DNA of 64,000 nucleotides. It comes from Streptomyces roseirectus. GTDB taxonomy: Bacteria > Actinomycetota > Actinomycetes > Streptomycetales > Streptomycetaceae. This document shows positions 29,674-41,891 of the stretch, in pieces. The position numbers were made by a program, and so were the translations under genes. The notes beneath the pieces are model-generated. The model was not told the origin of the DNA. It saw only the letters and a program-made list of their open reading frames with translations, and did not search any database. The stretch is taken from positions 6,408,001-6,472,000 of the forward strand of contig NZ_CP060828.1 in NCBI RefSeq assembly GCF_014489635.1, read 5' to 3'. Every line of letters starts with the position of its first letter. Within the stretch, counting starts at the first letter, position 1.

Positions 29674-30147
29674 ATGAGAGGCAAGCGAATCGGATCAGGT
29701 GCGGCACTGCTGGCCGGGGCCCTCGCGGTCACGGGTCTGGCACTCGCTCCCGCGGCAGCCGCCGTCACCCCCACCACGGCGACGTTCACCGCCAGTTGCG
29801 GCATCTTCGGCGGTGGCTCGGCCACCCTCACGGCGACCCAGTCCGGGACCGCCGCCACCCTCACCCTGTCCACGACGGCGATCAAGGCTCCGCTCAAGAT
29901 CACCGCCAACAGCATCAACTCGACGCTCACGATGGCGAATTCGACGGGTTCGAACCGGGTCTTCACCGGCAACGCGAACCCGGAGATGAACATCAACGAC
30001 CCGATCACGGTCGGCCCGCTGAACGGCACCGTCGCCTCGGGCGACAGGCTGGACATCTTCGGCGGCGGCCTGACGATGGTCGTCTTCGGTATCACCGTCA
30101 CCTGTACGGCGACCGCCGCGCAGGCCCCGGGGTCGTTCGTCTACTGA
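29674..30147 (+). CDS. Small secreted protein of a WxL-like gene set
   Basis: 157 residues with a clear signal peptide (MRGKRIGSGAALLAGALAVT..., AxA near residue 32) and a Thr/Ser/Asn-rich beta-type mature region carrying two Cys (FTASCGIF and ITVTCTA) that could form a disulfide. I do not recognise a named domain. Its place directly before a WxL-like protein and a DUF916 protein suggests the role of the small WxL-type partner seen in Firmicutes operons, but it lacks an obvious WxL motif. ATG 29674 follows AAGGAG; an in-frame extension to 29560 covers the promoter region. Confidence 0.75.
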   Translation: MRGKRIGSGAALLAGALAVTGLALAPAAAAVTPTTATFTASCGIFGGGSATLTATQSGTAATLTLSTTAIKAPLKITANSINSTLTMANSTGSNRVFTGNANPEMNINDPITVGPLNGTVASGDRLDIFGGGLTMVVFGITVTCTATAAQAPGSFVY

Positions 30148-30186
30148 ACCCCCGCACCGCTGAACCCCCGCACCTGCGAATCGAGT

Positions 30187-30222
30187 TGACGGTCTGTCAG
30201 ATCCGGAGCTGACCGACCGTCA
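30187..30222. terminator. Long imperfect inverted repeat between secreted-protein genes
   Basis: tgacggtctgtcag (30187-30200) and ctgaccgaccgtca (30209-30222) are complementary at 13 of 14 positions around an 8-nt loop, followed by gctttgt. It could end the upstream transcript, or be an operator: its right arm carries the GACCGTCAG motif found also before the upstream gene. Confidence 0.6.
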
Positions 30223-30330
30223 GCTTTGTCCGCCGTGTCCATTGACTTCTTCGGCCGCCTCCACGTCAATGCCCCCTGTCGGCGCAGAAGAGCCGCTGCG
30301 CCCTCACCCCAACAGAAGGAGGGGGCACCC

Positions 30331-31650
30331 ATGGGTTCCACACCCACCCGAAGACGGCGCTGGACCGCACTGCTCGGGACGGCCGTGCTCACGGCCGGCG
30401 TCGGCGGCGCGCTCACCGGCCCCGCGTCGGCCGTGACGAACGTCGACTTCGCCACCCACTGCATCCCCCCGGCGATCTCCGGGCTTCCGCCCATCGACGG
30501 CACCACCACCGCGAAGATCACCGCCGACAACACCGCGCCCAAGGTCGGCGACACCGTGAACATCACGTACACGGTCGTCACCCCGGCCGCCGGCAACCCC
30601 ACCGACCTCGCCCTGCCGGCCGACATCATGACCCCGACCGGGAAGGTCACCCTCGGCGGTGCCCAGACCGGCAGCGTCACGGTCGCCGGGCCCAAGAAGA
30701 ACGACCCGGTGCCCGGCCGGGCACCCTTCCCGTCGTTCTCCATGACCGGATCGTTCACCGTCACCGAGCCCGGCGCGATCACCCTCTCGCCCGGCGACTA
30801 CAACATCCACACCAGCTACATCCTGGAGCTGGACACCCCCTGCACGGTCACCAACCCGCCCGCGGGAGTCTCGGAGACGGTCACCGCCACCGCCAATCCG
30901 CCCGCCAACACCCGCACGATCAGCCTGGGTTCGGCATCGGGCGCGCCGGGGGCGGCAGTTGCCGTCAGCGGCAGCAACTTCACCGCGGGCGCGACCGTCA
31001 CCCTGGCCGGGCGCGCGGGCGCGAACCAGACCCAGGACACGGCCACCGTGACGGCCAACTCCAGTGGGGCGATCAGTGGTTCGCTCACCGTCAACGACCT
31101 CGCCACCACCGGGATCGTCGCCTACGAAGGCAGTGCCTGGAGCGACACGAAGGGGGCCGGACCGGCCGCCTACGCCGTCGTCGACGACCCGCCCGTACCG
31201 CCGGGCAGCCAGAAGGTGACGGCCACGGTCAAGGCCGGGACGCTCTCCATGGCCCAGGCCGGCGACTCGGTCGCGCTGTCCGCCGTCGACTTCGGCAGCG
31301 GCACCGCGTCCACGGGCGCGCTCCAGGCCGTCACCGTCAAGGACTTCCGCGGCGGGCCCGCGGGCTGGTCGCTGACGGGGAAGGTCACCGACTTCACCGG
31401 GCCCGGCGCCAAGATCGCGGCGGGCAAGCTGAGTTGGACGCCGGCCTGCGCGACGAAACCGGGCTCGCCGAGCACCTGCCAGGCGGGCAGCGCCGGTGTC
31501 GTCGGCAGCGCGGGCGCGACCCTCGCGTCCACGCCCGACGGGACGGCGACCGGCGGCGAGTTCACGGCCAACGCGCAACTCTCCCTCGACGTACCGGCGT
31601 TCACGCCTCCGGGCAGCTATGCCGGCGTCCTCACCCTGACGCTCACCTGA
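30331..31650 (+). CDS. Secreted protein with C-terminal WxL-like domain
   Basis: 439 residues: signal peptide ending near PASAV (residue 32-34), a first beta domain with two Cys (ATHCIPP, DTPCTV), an IPT/Ig-like middle (SASGAPGAAVAVSGSNFTAGATV), and a C-terminal domain with DFRGGPAGWSLTGKVTDF and a terminal SYAGVLTLTLT. The GWSL element and the ending fit the WxL domain, which binds peptidoglycan or partner DUF916 proteins non-covalently in low-GC Gram-positives. ATG 30331 follows AGAAGGAGG. The DUF916 gene starts 91 bp downstream, reproducing the Firmicute WxL operon logic. Confidence 0.8.
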   Translation: MGSTPTRRRRWTALLGTAVLTAGVGGALTGPASAVTNVDFATHCIPPAISGLPPIDGTTTAKITADNTAPKVGDTVNITYTVVTPAAGNPTDLALPADIMTPTGKVTLGGAQTGSVTVAGPKKNDPVPGRAPFPSFSMTGSFTVTEPGAITLSPGDYNIHTSYILELDTPCTVTNPPAGVSETVTATANPPANTRTISLGSASGAPGAAVAVSGSNFTAGATVTLAGRAGANQTQDTATVTANSSGAISGSLTVNDLATTGIVAYEGSAWSDTKGAGPAAYAVVDDPPVPPGSQKVTATVKAGTLSMAQAGDSVALSAVDFGSGTASTGALQAVTVKDFRGGPAGWSLTGKVTDFTGPGAKIAAGKLSWTPACATKPGSPSTCQAGSAGVVGSAGATLASTPDGTATGGEFTANAQLSLDVPAFTPPGSYAGVLTLTLT

Positions 31651-31741
31651 GCGCCGGGGCCTGGACGGTTGGGCGTCCACCCCACGGGTCCGCATCCGCC
31701 CAGCCGTCCGACAGCCCTTCGTTCCAGGGGAGTTCGTCACC

Positions 31742-34388
<2,647 letters not shown>

Positions 34389-34435
34389 GGGGGTCTCCAA
34401 CGGGGTCGGGGCTCGTCAGAGGGTCACCGGCTCCG

Positions 34436-34473
34436 GTTTCCGGCCGCGTACGGATGTGTTTCGGTGGCGTTTC
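34436..34473 (-). promoter_or_regulatory. GlnR-like operator of amtB-glnK
   Basis: On the plus strand: GTTTC-N6-CGTAC-N6-GTTTC-N6-GTTTC, each element 11 bp apart. Read on the amtB strand this is GAAAC-N6-GAAAC-N6-GTACG-N6-GAAAC, matching the GlnR consensus gTnAc-N6-GaAAc repeated twice at three of four elements. It lies 48-85 bp before the amtB start. Confidence 0.65.
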
Positions 34474-34585
34474 GTTGCGTACGGGTTTCCAGAAACTCAC
34501 CGCGAGGTGACTGCCGGGGCCACCGCCGGGGCGGGCGGCCGTTCGTGTGTGCGGCGAGGCTCCGTGGATCAGGGAGAATGGGGGT

Positions 34586-35548
34586 ATGAGCGTTCGTTCC
34601 CAGTCATCCTCGCCGTCCGAGAAGTCGGGCGGCGCCGCCCACCGCGCGGGCTTCGCGTGCTTCGTGGGGCGTCCCAACGCGGGCAAGTCCACCCTCACGA
34701 ACGCTCTCGTCGGGAAGAAGGTGGCGATCACCTCGAACCGGCCGCAGACGACGCGGCACACGGTCCGGGGCATCGTCCACCGCGACGACGCGCAGCTGAT
34801 CCTCGTCGACACGCCTGGCCTGCACAAACCGCGCACGCTGCTCGGTGAGCGGCTGAACGACGTGGTGCGCGCGACGTGGGCCGAGGTCGACGTCATCGGG
34901 TTCTGCCTGCCGGCGAACGAGAAGCTGGGGCCCGGGGACCGGTTCATCGCCAAGGAGCTCGCCGGGATCAAGCGGACGCCCAAGGTCGCCGTCGTCACCA
35001 AGACCGACCTCGTCGACTCCAAGACGCTCGCCGCGCAGCTCATCGCCATCGACCAGCTCGGCAAGGAGCTGGGGATCGAGTGGGCGCAGATCGTGCCGGT
35101 GTCGGCGGTCGGGGGCAAGCAGGTCGATCTCCTCGCCGATCTCCTCGCGCCGATGCTGCCCGAGAGCCCGCCGCTCTACCCCGAGGGTGACCTCACGGAC
35201 GAGCCCGAGCAGGTCATGGTCGCCGAGCTGATCCGCGAGGCCGCGCTGGAAGGCGTCCGCGACGAGCTGCCCCACTCCATCGCCGTCGTCGTCGAGGAAA
35301 TGCTCCCCCGCGAGGACCGCCCCGCCGACCGGCCCCTCCTCGACATCCACGCGAACATCTACATCGAACGCTCCAGCCAGAAGGGCATCATCATCGGCCC
35401 CCAGGGCCGCCGCCTCAAGGACGTCGGCATCAAGTCCCGCAAACAGATCGAAGCCCTCCTCGGCACCCCCGTCTTCCTCGACCTCCACGTCAAGGTCGCC
35501 AAGGACTGGCAACGCGACCCGAAGCAACTCCGGCGACTGGGGTTCTGA
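34586..35548 (+). CDS. era: GTPase Era
   Basis: Era binds the 3' end of 16S rRNA and checks 30S assembly. GTPase motifs: G1 GRPNAGKS, G2 around TTRHTVRG, G3 DTPGL, G4 TKTD; then the C-terminal KH domain with GIIIGPQGRRLKDVG. 320 residues from ATG 34586. The bases gagaat-gggggt immediately precede the ATG, so the transcript could be leaderless or use the G-run as a very close ribosome site. It converges on the VapC gene with 8 bp between stops. Confidence 0.95.
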   Translation: MSVRSQSSSPSEKSGGAAHRAGFACFVGRPNAGKSTLTNALVGKKVAITSNRPQTTRHTVRGIVHRDDAQLILVDTPGLHKPRTLLGERLNDVVRATWAEVDVIGFCLPANEKLGPGDRFIAKELAGIKRTPKVAVVTKTDLVDSKTLAAQLIAIDQLGKELGIEWAQIVPVSAVGGKQVDLLADLLAPMLPESPPLYPEGDLTDEPEQVMVAELIREAALEGVRDELPHSIAVVVEEMLPREDRPADRPLLDIHANIYIERSSQKGIIIGPQGRRLKDVGIKSRKQIEALLGTPVFLDLHVKVAKDWQRDPKQLRRLGF

Positions 35549-35556
35549 GCGGGGGC

Positions 35557-35955
35557 TCAGAGCTGGACGACGCGGGCCTTCGTGCCGCAGAGCTTCTTCA
35601 TGTCGTCCACGTCCGAGGTGAGGATCGCCACGGGGGCGGGCTGTCGGAGCGCGGCTTCGGCGACCGTCGCGTCGATGGCGTACTTGTGACCATGGAGCCC
35701 GGCGTCCTTGAGGAGCCTCGCGGCGTCCTTGGCGGACTGTTCGGTGACGGGTTCGACCTTGACGCGGGAGAGCATCCAGTTCAGCCGGGACATGTTCGTC
35801 CCGGCGTGGGCCGCCTCGATGATGGTGTTCGCGCTGATGACGATCTGACTGTCGTGGCGCCAGGCGGAGTCGACCGCGCCCAGGACCTTGCGGTCCTGGG
35901 CGAGCCAGCCGCTGAGTCCTTCGCTGTCGAGGACCAGCGTGCGGGGAGGGGTCAC
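35557..35955 (-). CDS. PIN-domain ribonuclease toxin (VapC-like)
   Basis: 132 residues with the PIN-domain acidic set: Asp10 (LVLDSEG), Glu47 (NTIIEAAH), Asp96 (YAIDATVAEAA) and Asp116 (LTSDVDD). VapC toxins cleave tRNA or rRNA when freed from antitoxin. The GTG start at 35955 overlaps the antitoxin stop by four bases (GTGA) and has GGAGG eight bases upstream inside the antitoxin gene; the frame is open further upstream but inside the antitoxin. Intact catalytic residues suggest an active toxin. Confidence 0.88.
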   Translation of the reverse strand: MTPPRTLVLDSEGLSGWLAQDRKVLGAVDSAWRHDSQIVISANTIIEAAHAGTNMSRLNWMLSRVKVEPVTEQSAKDAARLLKDAGLHGHKYAIDATVAEAALRQPAPVAILTSDVDDMKKLCGTKARVVQL

Positions 35956-36203
35956 GCGGCCTCCGCCCGGGGCAGCTCGCCGGATTCGGACGTGCCGCAC
36001 AGCAGGGCGTCCGCCGCCGCCCTCTCCTCATCGGTGAAGGCGCCGTACTCCTCCTGGTACTGCTGGAGGTCCCTACCGAGCAGTTCGTGACGGACCCTGG
36101 CGGCCAGCGCTTCCGCCGCGAACCCGGACACGTTGTCGGTCAGCCCCCGTGCTGCTTCGACAATCTCTTCCGGCACCGTGATGGTGATCTTTTTCGTAGC
36201 CAT
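35952..36203 (-). CDS. Ribbon-helix-helix antitoxin of a VapBC-type pair
   Basis: 83 residues. The N-terminal MATKKITITVPEEIVEAARG is a ribbon-helix-helix type DNA-binding strand and helix, followed by an acidic helical tail (LQQYQEEYGAFTDEERAAAD) that should wrap the toxin. ATG 36203 comes six bases after a TATGGT hexamer, so the mRNA may be leaderless. A 16-bp near-palindrome at 36211-36226 overlaps this promoter and is the likely autoregulatory operator. Confidence 0.85.
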   Translation of the reverse strand: MATKKITITVPEEIVEAARGLTDNVSGFAAEALAARVRHELLGRDLQQYQEEYGAFTDEERAAADALLCGTSESGELPRAEAA

Positions 36204-36210
36204 ACGGCCA

Positions 36211-36226
36211 CCATAGCGCGATATGG
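36211..36226 (-). promoter_or_regulatory. Operator/promoter of the toxin-antitoxin pair
   Basis: ccatagcgcgatatgg is self-complementary at 14 of 16 positions. On the gene strand its end forms TATGGT, a -10-like hexamer six bases before the antitoxin ATG. Conditional cooperativity by the RHH antitoxin on such a palindrome is typical of the family; here it is inferred. Confidence 0.55.
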
Positions 36227-36247
36227 CGACCCTGTGCGCGGCGTTCC

Positions 36248-37558
36248 TCAGCGCTGCCCCCGTAGTACCTCCCGGTACCACCCGTACGACGCCTTCGGGG
36301 TTCGCTTCTGGGTCTCGTAGTCCACGTGGACCAGGCCGAAGCGGCGGGCGTAGCCCTCGGCCCATTCGAAGTTGTCGAGGAGGGACCAGATGAAGTAGCC
36401 GCGTACGTCGACGCCGGCTTCCATCGCCTGGTGGAGGGCTTGGAGGTGGGTGGTGTGGTAGGCGATGCGGGACTGGTCGTCCAGGCCCTCGTAGGAGCAG
36501 CCGTTCTCGGTGATGACGATCGGGGGGAGGCGGGTGGTGTAGCGGGAGTTGAACGTCGTGAGGAGTTCGGTCAGGGCCTCGGGGACCACCGGCCAGCCGA
36601 AGTCGGTGGTGGGGACGTTCTCGATCTGGCGGACGGAGAACGGGAGTTCGGCGGGCATGGTGACGCCGCCGAAGTTGATCTCCTCGCCCTGGGGGGCGCC
36701 CACGCGGGTGGGGGCGTAGTAGTTGACGCCGTACCAGTCGAGGGGTTCGGAGATCACCTTGAGGTCCGCCGCCACGTCGCCCGGCATCAACTCGCCCAGC
36801 CCGTCGGGGTATTCACCCAGCAGGACGGGTTCGGCGAAGAGTCGGTTGAGGAGCGTGTCGTAGAAGGCCGCCGCCTCGATGTCCGGCTGCTCCTGGGACG
36901 AAGGCCAGGTCGGGCCATGGGAGTTGGTGAGGGCGACGTCGGTGGCACCGGCCGCGCGCAGGGCCTGGACGGTGAGCCCGTGGGCGAGGAGGAGATGGTG
37001 GGCCACGGGCAGCGCGTCGAAGAGGAGTTGCCGGCCCGGGGCGTGCGTGCCGAGCGCGTGGCCGAGCAGCGTGTGTTCCGCGGGCTCGTTGATGGTGATC
37101 CACTTCGACACGCGGTCACCGAGCCGCGCGGCGACACCGGCGGCGTACTCCGCGAGCCGGGACGCCGTGTCGCGCTCCAGCCAGTCGAGCCCGACGGGCA
37201 GGTCCCAGTGGAACAGCGTGGGCACCGGCTGGACACCGGCCGCGAGGAGTTCGTCCACCAGCCGGTCGTAGAAGTCCAGCCCGCCCGGCGACTCGACGCG
37301 CGGCCACGAGACGGAGAACCGGTACGCGTCGACGCCGAGCCCGGCGAGCAGGGCGACGTCCTCCCGGTAGCGGTGGAAGTGATCGCAGGCGACCTCGGCC
37401 GTCGAGCCGTCCTTCACCTTGCCGGGCTCCCCGGAGAACGCGTCCCACACGGACGGCCCGCGCCCGGCCGCCCCCTCGATCTGGTGCGCCGAAGTCGACA
37501 CACCCCAGAGGAAGTCGCCGGGGAACTGGGGAATCGGATGACCCGCGTCAATCGCCAT
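36248..37558 (-). CDS. GH1 beta-glucosidase
   Basis: Retaining (alpha/beta)8-barrel glycosidase of family GH1: FPGDFLWGVSTSAHQIEGA near the N-terminus, acid/base Glu in ITINEPAEH, nucleophile Glu in IVITENGC, and the C-terminal WSLLDNFEWAEGYARRFGLVHVDY that lines the aglycone site. No signal peptide, so it acts on imported cellobiose or other beta-glucosides. ATG 37558 (MAIDAGHPIPQ) gives 436 residues; a TTG at 37594 would add 12. No sugar transporter is adjacent. The 3' end is 45 bp from the antitoxin ATG. Confidence 0.92.
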   Translation of the reverse strand: MAIDAGHPIPQFPGDFLWGVSTSAHQIEGAAGRGPSVWDAFSGEPGKVKDGSTAEVACDHFHRYREDVALLAGLGVDAYRFSVSWPRVESPGGLDFYDRLVDELLAAGVQPVPTLFHWDLPVGLDWLERDTASRLAEYAAGVAARLGDRVSKWITINEPAEHTLLGHALGTHAPGRQLLFDALPVAHHLLLAHGLTVQALRAAGATDVALTNSHGPTWPSSQEQPDIEAAAFYDTLLNRLFAEPVLLGEYPDGLGELMPGDVAADLKVISEPLDWYGVNYYAPTRVGAPQGEEINFGGVTMPAELPFSVRQIENVPTTDFGWPVVPEALTELLTTFNSRYTTRLPPIVITENGCSYEGLDDQSRIAYHTTHLQALHQAMEAGVDVRGYFIWSLLDNFEWAEGYARRFGLVHVDYETQKRTPKASYGWYREVLRGQR

Positions 37559-37616
37559 GCGCGGATCATCCGTACCGGCGGGTAGCGAAGTCAACGCCCT
37601 TACGGCAACCCGCTGT

Positions 37617-37883
37617 TCAGGCCCCTTCCTTCAACACCCAGGAGATCAGCCTGCGTTGCTCGTCGGTGAGCCGGGGATCCGCCGCGTACACGGTCTTCCC
37701 GTCCACCGTGATCTGGTAGCTGAACCCGTCCGGGACACCGACCGGCCGTACCGTGCGCGCCCCCGCGACCGCGACTTCCGCGAGGGCCTGCCATTCGGCC
37801 GCGTCGGGGCGGCCGGTGGTGTCGATGGAGGCGTGCCGCTCGATGCCCGCGAACCCGCCTGTGCGCCGTACCTGAATACGCAT
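37617..37883 (-). CDS. Emfourin-type inhibitor of the adjacent M4 protease
   Basis: 88 residues. MRIQVRRTGGFAGIERHASID and the terminal DEQRRLISWVLKEG match what I know of the protealysin inhibitor emfourin family, small cytoplasmic proteins encoded next to protealysin-like M4 peptidases and slow tight-binding inhibitors of them. It follows the protease gene by 21 bp on the same strand, as in other emfourin-protease pairs, so the role is well supported by context. Confidence 0.85.
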   Translation of the reverse strand: MRIQVRRTGGFAGIERHASIDTTGRPDAAEWQALAEVAVAGARTVRPVGVPDGFSYQITVDGKTVYAADPRLTDEQRRLISWVLKEGA

Positions 37884-37904
37884 GGGTCCTGTCTAGTACA
37901 GAAC

Positions 37905-38972
37905 TCAGGCGGTGGGCACCCCGACCTTCTGCCACGCCTCCAGGACGGCCTTCTCGACCTCGCCCTCGCCGTAGCGGGCCTTGGCCGCCGCGACCGTGAG
38001 CCCGGCGAAGGCCACGAAGTCGGCGTCGGTCGCCAGCTCGCCGCCGGTCAGGACGTCGTACCAGACCTGCCCGGCCTTCTCCCACGCGTTGCCGCCGAGC
38101 GCGGTGGCGAGGAAGTAGAACGCCCGGTTGGGGATGCCGGAGTTGATGTGGACGCCGCCGTTGTCGCGGCTGGTGCGGACGTAGTCGTCCATGTGGCCGG
38201 GCTGCGGGTCCTTGCCGAGGACGTCGTCGTCGTACGCGGTGCCCGGGTCCTTCATCGAGCGCAGGGCCTCGCCCCGGTCGATGGCGGGGCCGAGGAGCCC
38301 GGCGCCGATGAGCCAGTCGGCCTGGTCGGCGGTCTGCCCGAGGGCGTACTGCTTGATGAGGGCGCCGAAGACGTCGGACACCGACTCGTTGAGCGCCCCG
38401 GACTGCCCGTAGTACTCCAGGTTGGCGGTGTACTGGGTGACGCCGTGGGCCAGCTCGTGCCCGATGACGTCGACGGGGATGGTGAAGTCGAGGAACAGCT
38501 CCCCGTCGCCGTCCCCGAACACCATCTGCTGGCCGTCCCAGAACGCGTTGTCGTAGTCGCGGTCGTAGTGGACGGTCGCGTCCAGCGGGAGTCCGCTGCC
38601 GTCGATGGAGTCACGGCCGTAGACGTTGAGGAAGAGGTCGAACGTCGCGCCGAGCCCGGCGTGCGCGCGGTTGACGGTGGCGTCCTTGGAGGGGCCGTCG
38701 TCCTCGCTGTGGACCTTGCGGCCGGGCAGGTTCGTGCCGTGCCCGGCGTCGTAGATGGTGCGGTTCGGCTTGCCGGACGGCGCGGTGGGCGCGGCGGCGG
38801 CCAGGCCGCGCAGGGCGTTGACGCGGCGGCGGGTGCGCTGGGCGGAGTCGTGCTCCAGGGTGCGCGCGACCCGCTCGGCGATGGCCGAGTCCTCGTGGCG
38901 GGCCACGTGGTCCAGGACGTGCGGCGGGATGATCGTGCAGAAGACGGGCTCGAAGCCCCCGTGGTGAGTCAT
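37905..38972 (-). CDS. Protealysin-like M4 metallopeptidase
   Basis: 355-residue thermolysin-family zinc protease. The short protealysin-type propeptide is recognised by FCTIIPPHVLDHVARHED (residues 11-28), whose motif blocks the active site until autoprocessing. Zinc site HELAHG (172-177) with third ligand in NESVSD (Glu196). No signal peptide, as in protealysins, so it is intracellular or exported by an unusual route. ATG 38972 is preceded by AAGG eight bases upstream; a GTG at 38981 adds three codons. The inhibitor gene follows immediately. Confidence 0.92.
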   Translation of the reverse strand: MTHHGGFEPVFCTIIPPHVLDHVARHEDSAIAERVARTLEHDSAQRTRRRVNALRGLAAAAPTAPSGKPNRTIYDAGHGTNLPGRKVHSEDDGPSKDATVNRAHAGLGATFDLFLNVYGRDSIDGSGLPLDATVHYDRDYDNAFWDGQQMVFGDGDGELFLDFTIPVDVIGHELAHGVTQYTANLEYYGQSGALNESVSDVFGALIKQYALGQTADQADWLIGAGLLGPAIDRGEALRSMKDPGTAYDDDVLGKDPQPGHMDDYVRTSRDNGGVHINSGIPNRAFYFLATALGGNAWEKAGQVWYDVLTGGELATDADFVAFAGLTVAAAKARYGEGEVEKAVLEAWQKVGVPTA

Positions 38973-39147
38973 GTCGGGCACCTTGGCACTGAGTCATGCC
39001 TGTGTCACTACCCGCAACCATGATTGGTGAAATACCCCCACATAGGGACGCGGTCCGCGACGCTGTGTGGTACGGCGCACGTTTCGCCCCTTTCGTCCCA
39101 CCGGTCCCGCATACTGGGACGGAGCCGCGCCCCACCAGTGCCTCCGC

Positions 39148-39153
39148 TAGAGT
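39148..39153 (+). promoter_or_regulatory. -10 element of leuA leader transcript
   Basis: TAGAGT is a good vegetative -10 hexamer 11 bp before the leader-peptide ATG. I see no strong -35 partner at 17-19 bp. Confidence 0.4.
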
Positions 39154-39163
39154 GCGGAGCACT

Positions 39164-39211
39164 ATGCGTTTCGGGCTGCTTCTCCTTAGCTGCCGCGGCG
39201 AGGGCCTGTAG
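39164..39211 (+). CDS. leuA leader peptide (attenuator), 15 residues
   Basis: Short frame MRFGLLLLSCRGEGL with four consecutive Leu codons (ctg ctt ctc ctt) ending at TAG 39209-39211, 81 bp before leuA. GGAG lies four bases before the ATG. A run of codons for the end product of the pathway just before leuA is the hallmark of ribosome-mediated attenuation, and leuA leaders of this kind have been described in actinobacteria. Confidence 0.85.
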   Translation: MRFGLLLLSCRGEGL

Positions 39212-39258
39212 AAAAGGCCGACCCCCTCCCCGCGGAGCTTTGGCGTTGCGTGTCGGCC
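39203..39258 (+). promoter_or_regulatory. Attenuator stem-loops of leuA
   Basis: Two overlapping pairings compete: ggcct (39203-39207) with aggcc (39215-39219), and ggccgac (39216-39222) with gtcggcc (39252-39258). The shared ggcc at 39216 means only one can form, the first covering the end of the leader peptide. This fits a leader-translation switch; no T-run follows the second stem, so translation or Rho could be the target. Confidence 0.5.
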
Positions 39259-39286
39259 GGTCATCCGGACACCTTGAGGAGCCTGA

Positions 39287-41014
<1,728 letters not shown>

Positions 41015-41031
41015 CTCACCCGGCCGTGTAA

Positions 41032-41067
41032 GGGCCCCCGACCGCCGTACCTGGCGGTCGGGGGCCC
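41032..41067 (+). terminator. Terminator after leuA
   Basis: gggcccccgaccgcc (41032-41046) and ggcggtcgggggccc (41053-41067) form a perfect 15-bp stem with a 6-nt loop gtacct, 18 bp after the leuA stop. No T-run, typical of Streptomyces. Confidence 0.9.
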
Positions 41068-41115
41068 GTCGTATATCGGCCATTCCAGGGTGCAGATCAC
41101 GAGGAGGTCTCGTCG

Positions 41116-41178
41116 GAGGTGCTGACTGCACCTCATCGATGTGGCTAACATCACGCAGACGTGGCGATGTTGCCACGT
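41116..41178 (+). promoter_or_regulatory. Two perfect hairpins upstream of the TerB-like gene
   Basis: gaggtgc-tgact-gcacctc (41116-41134) and acgtggc-gatgtt-gccacgt (41159-41178), each a perfect 7-bp stem. The second ends 7 bp before the GGAGGT ribosome site, so it may be an operator or control translation. The bases ggctaacatcacg between them look promoter-like (TAACAT). Confidence 0.45.
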
Positions 41179-41195
41179 GGTTACGGAGGTGCGAC

Positions 41196-41891
41196 GTGCT
41201 GCCAGGACCGGGACGAGACCGCCGATCCACCGGGGTTGCCCGCATCCTGGGCATCCGGACCGCGTGGACACCCGTAGGGGACGGGGAGTTCTTCTGCCCC
41301 GGCTGCGGGGGCGACCGCAACTACCAGCGCCTCACGGGCCGCCGCCGGTTCACGTGTCTGGGGGTACCCGTACTACCCAGGGGGGACGCCGGACCCGTCG
41401 TCGAGTGCGCGGCCTGCCGACGGCACTTCGCCACGGACGTCCTCGACCATCCGACGACCACCCGCTTCTCCGCGATGCTCCGCGACGCCGTGCACACGGT
41501 CGCCCTCGCGGTGCTGTCCGCCGGGGGGACCTCGTCCCGGACGGCGCTGGACACGGCCACGGCCGCCGTGCGCGCCGCCGGGTTCCAGGACTGTACGGGA
41601 GAGCAGCTGGTGGCCCTCGTGGAGGCCGTCGCGGCGGACACCGGGCGGGCCTACGGGACGCCCTGCGGGCCCGGACTCGCGATAGAGCTGCACGAGGCGC
41701 TGGACCCGCTGGCGCCGCACCTCGCCGCCGTCGGGCGGGAGTCGATCCTCCTCCAGGGCGCGCGGATCGCCCTCGCGGACGGGCCCTACACACCGGCCGA
41801 ACGGGAGACGCTGGCGACCGTGGGGACGGCGCTGATGATCCAGGCGGAGGATGTGACGCGGCTGCTGGCGGCCGCTCGGACGCCGTCGTGA
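41196..41891 (+). CDS. TerB-like protein with zinc-ribbon
   Basis: 231 residues. N-terminal part holds two CxxC pairs (FFCPGCGGDRNYQ and VECAACRRHFAT), a zinc-ribbon; the remainder is an all-helical TerB-like domain (FSAMLRDAVHTVALAVLSAGG ... ALADGPYTPAERETLATVGTAL). TerB proteins are linked to tellurite resistance and membrane stress but the role of actinobacterial zinc-ribbon forms is unknown. GTG 41196 has GGAGGT five bases upstream; an ATG at 41139 in frame would read through both upstream hairpins. Confidence 0.8.
   Translation: MLPGPGRDRRSTGVARILGIRTAWTPVGDGEFFCPGCGGDRNYQRLTGRRRFTCLGVPVLPRGDAGPVVECAACRRHFATDVLDHPTTTRFSAMLRDAVHTVALAVLSAGGTSSRTALDTATAAVRAAGFQDCTGEQLVALVEAVAADTGRAYGTPCGPGLAIELHEALDPLAPHLAAVGRESILLQGARIALADGPYTPAERETLATVGTALMIQAEDVTRLLAAARTPS

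Noticed and set aside
36248..36300. A GGTACTACG array inside the GH1 gene end
   Set aside because: Only one reverse copy (cgtagtacc) is present, fitting the codons for the conserved C-terminus; not an array.
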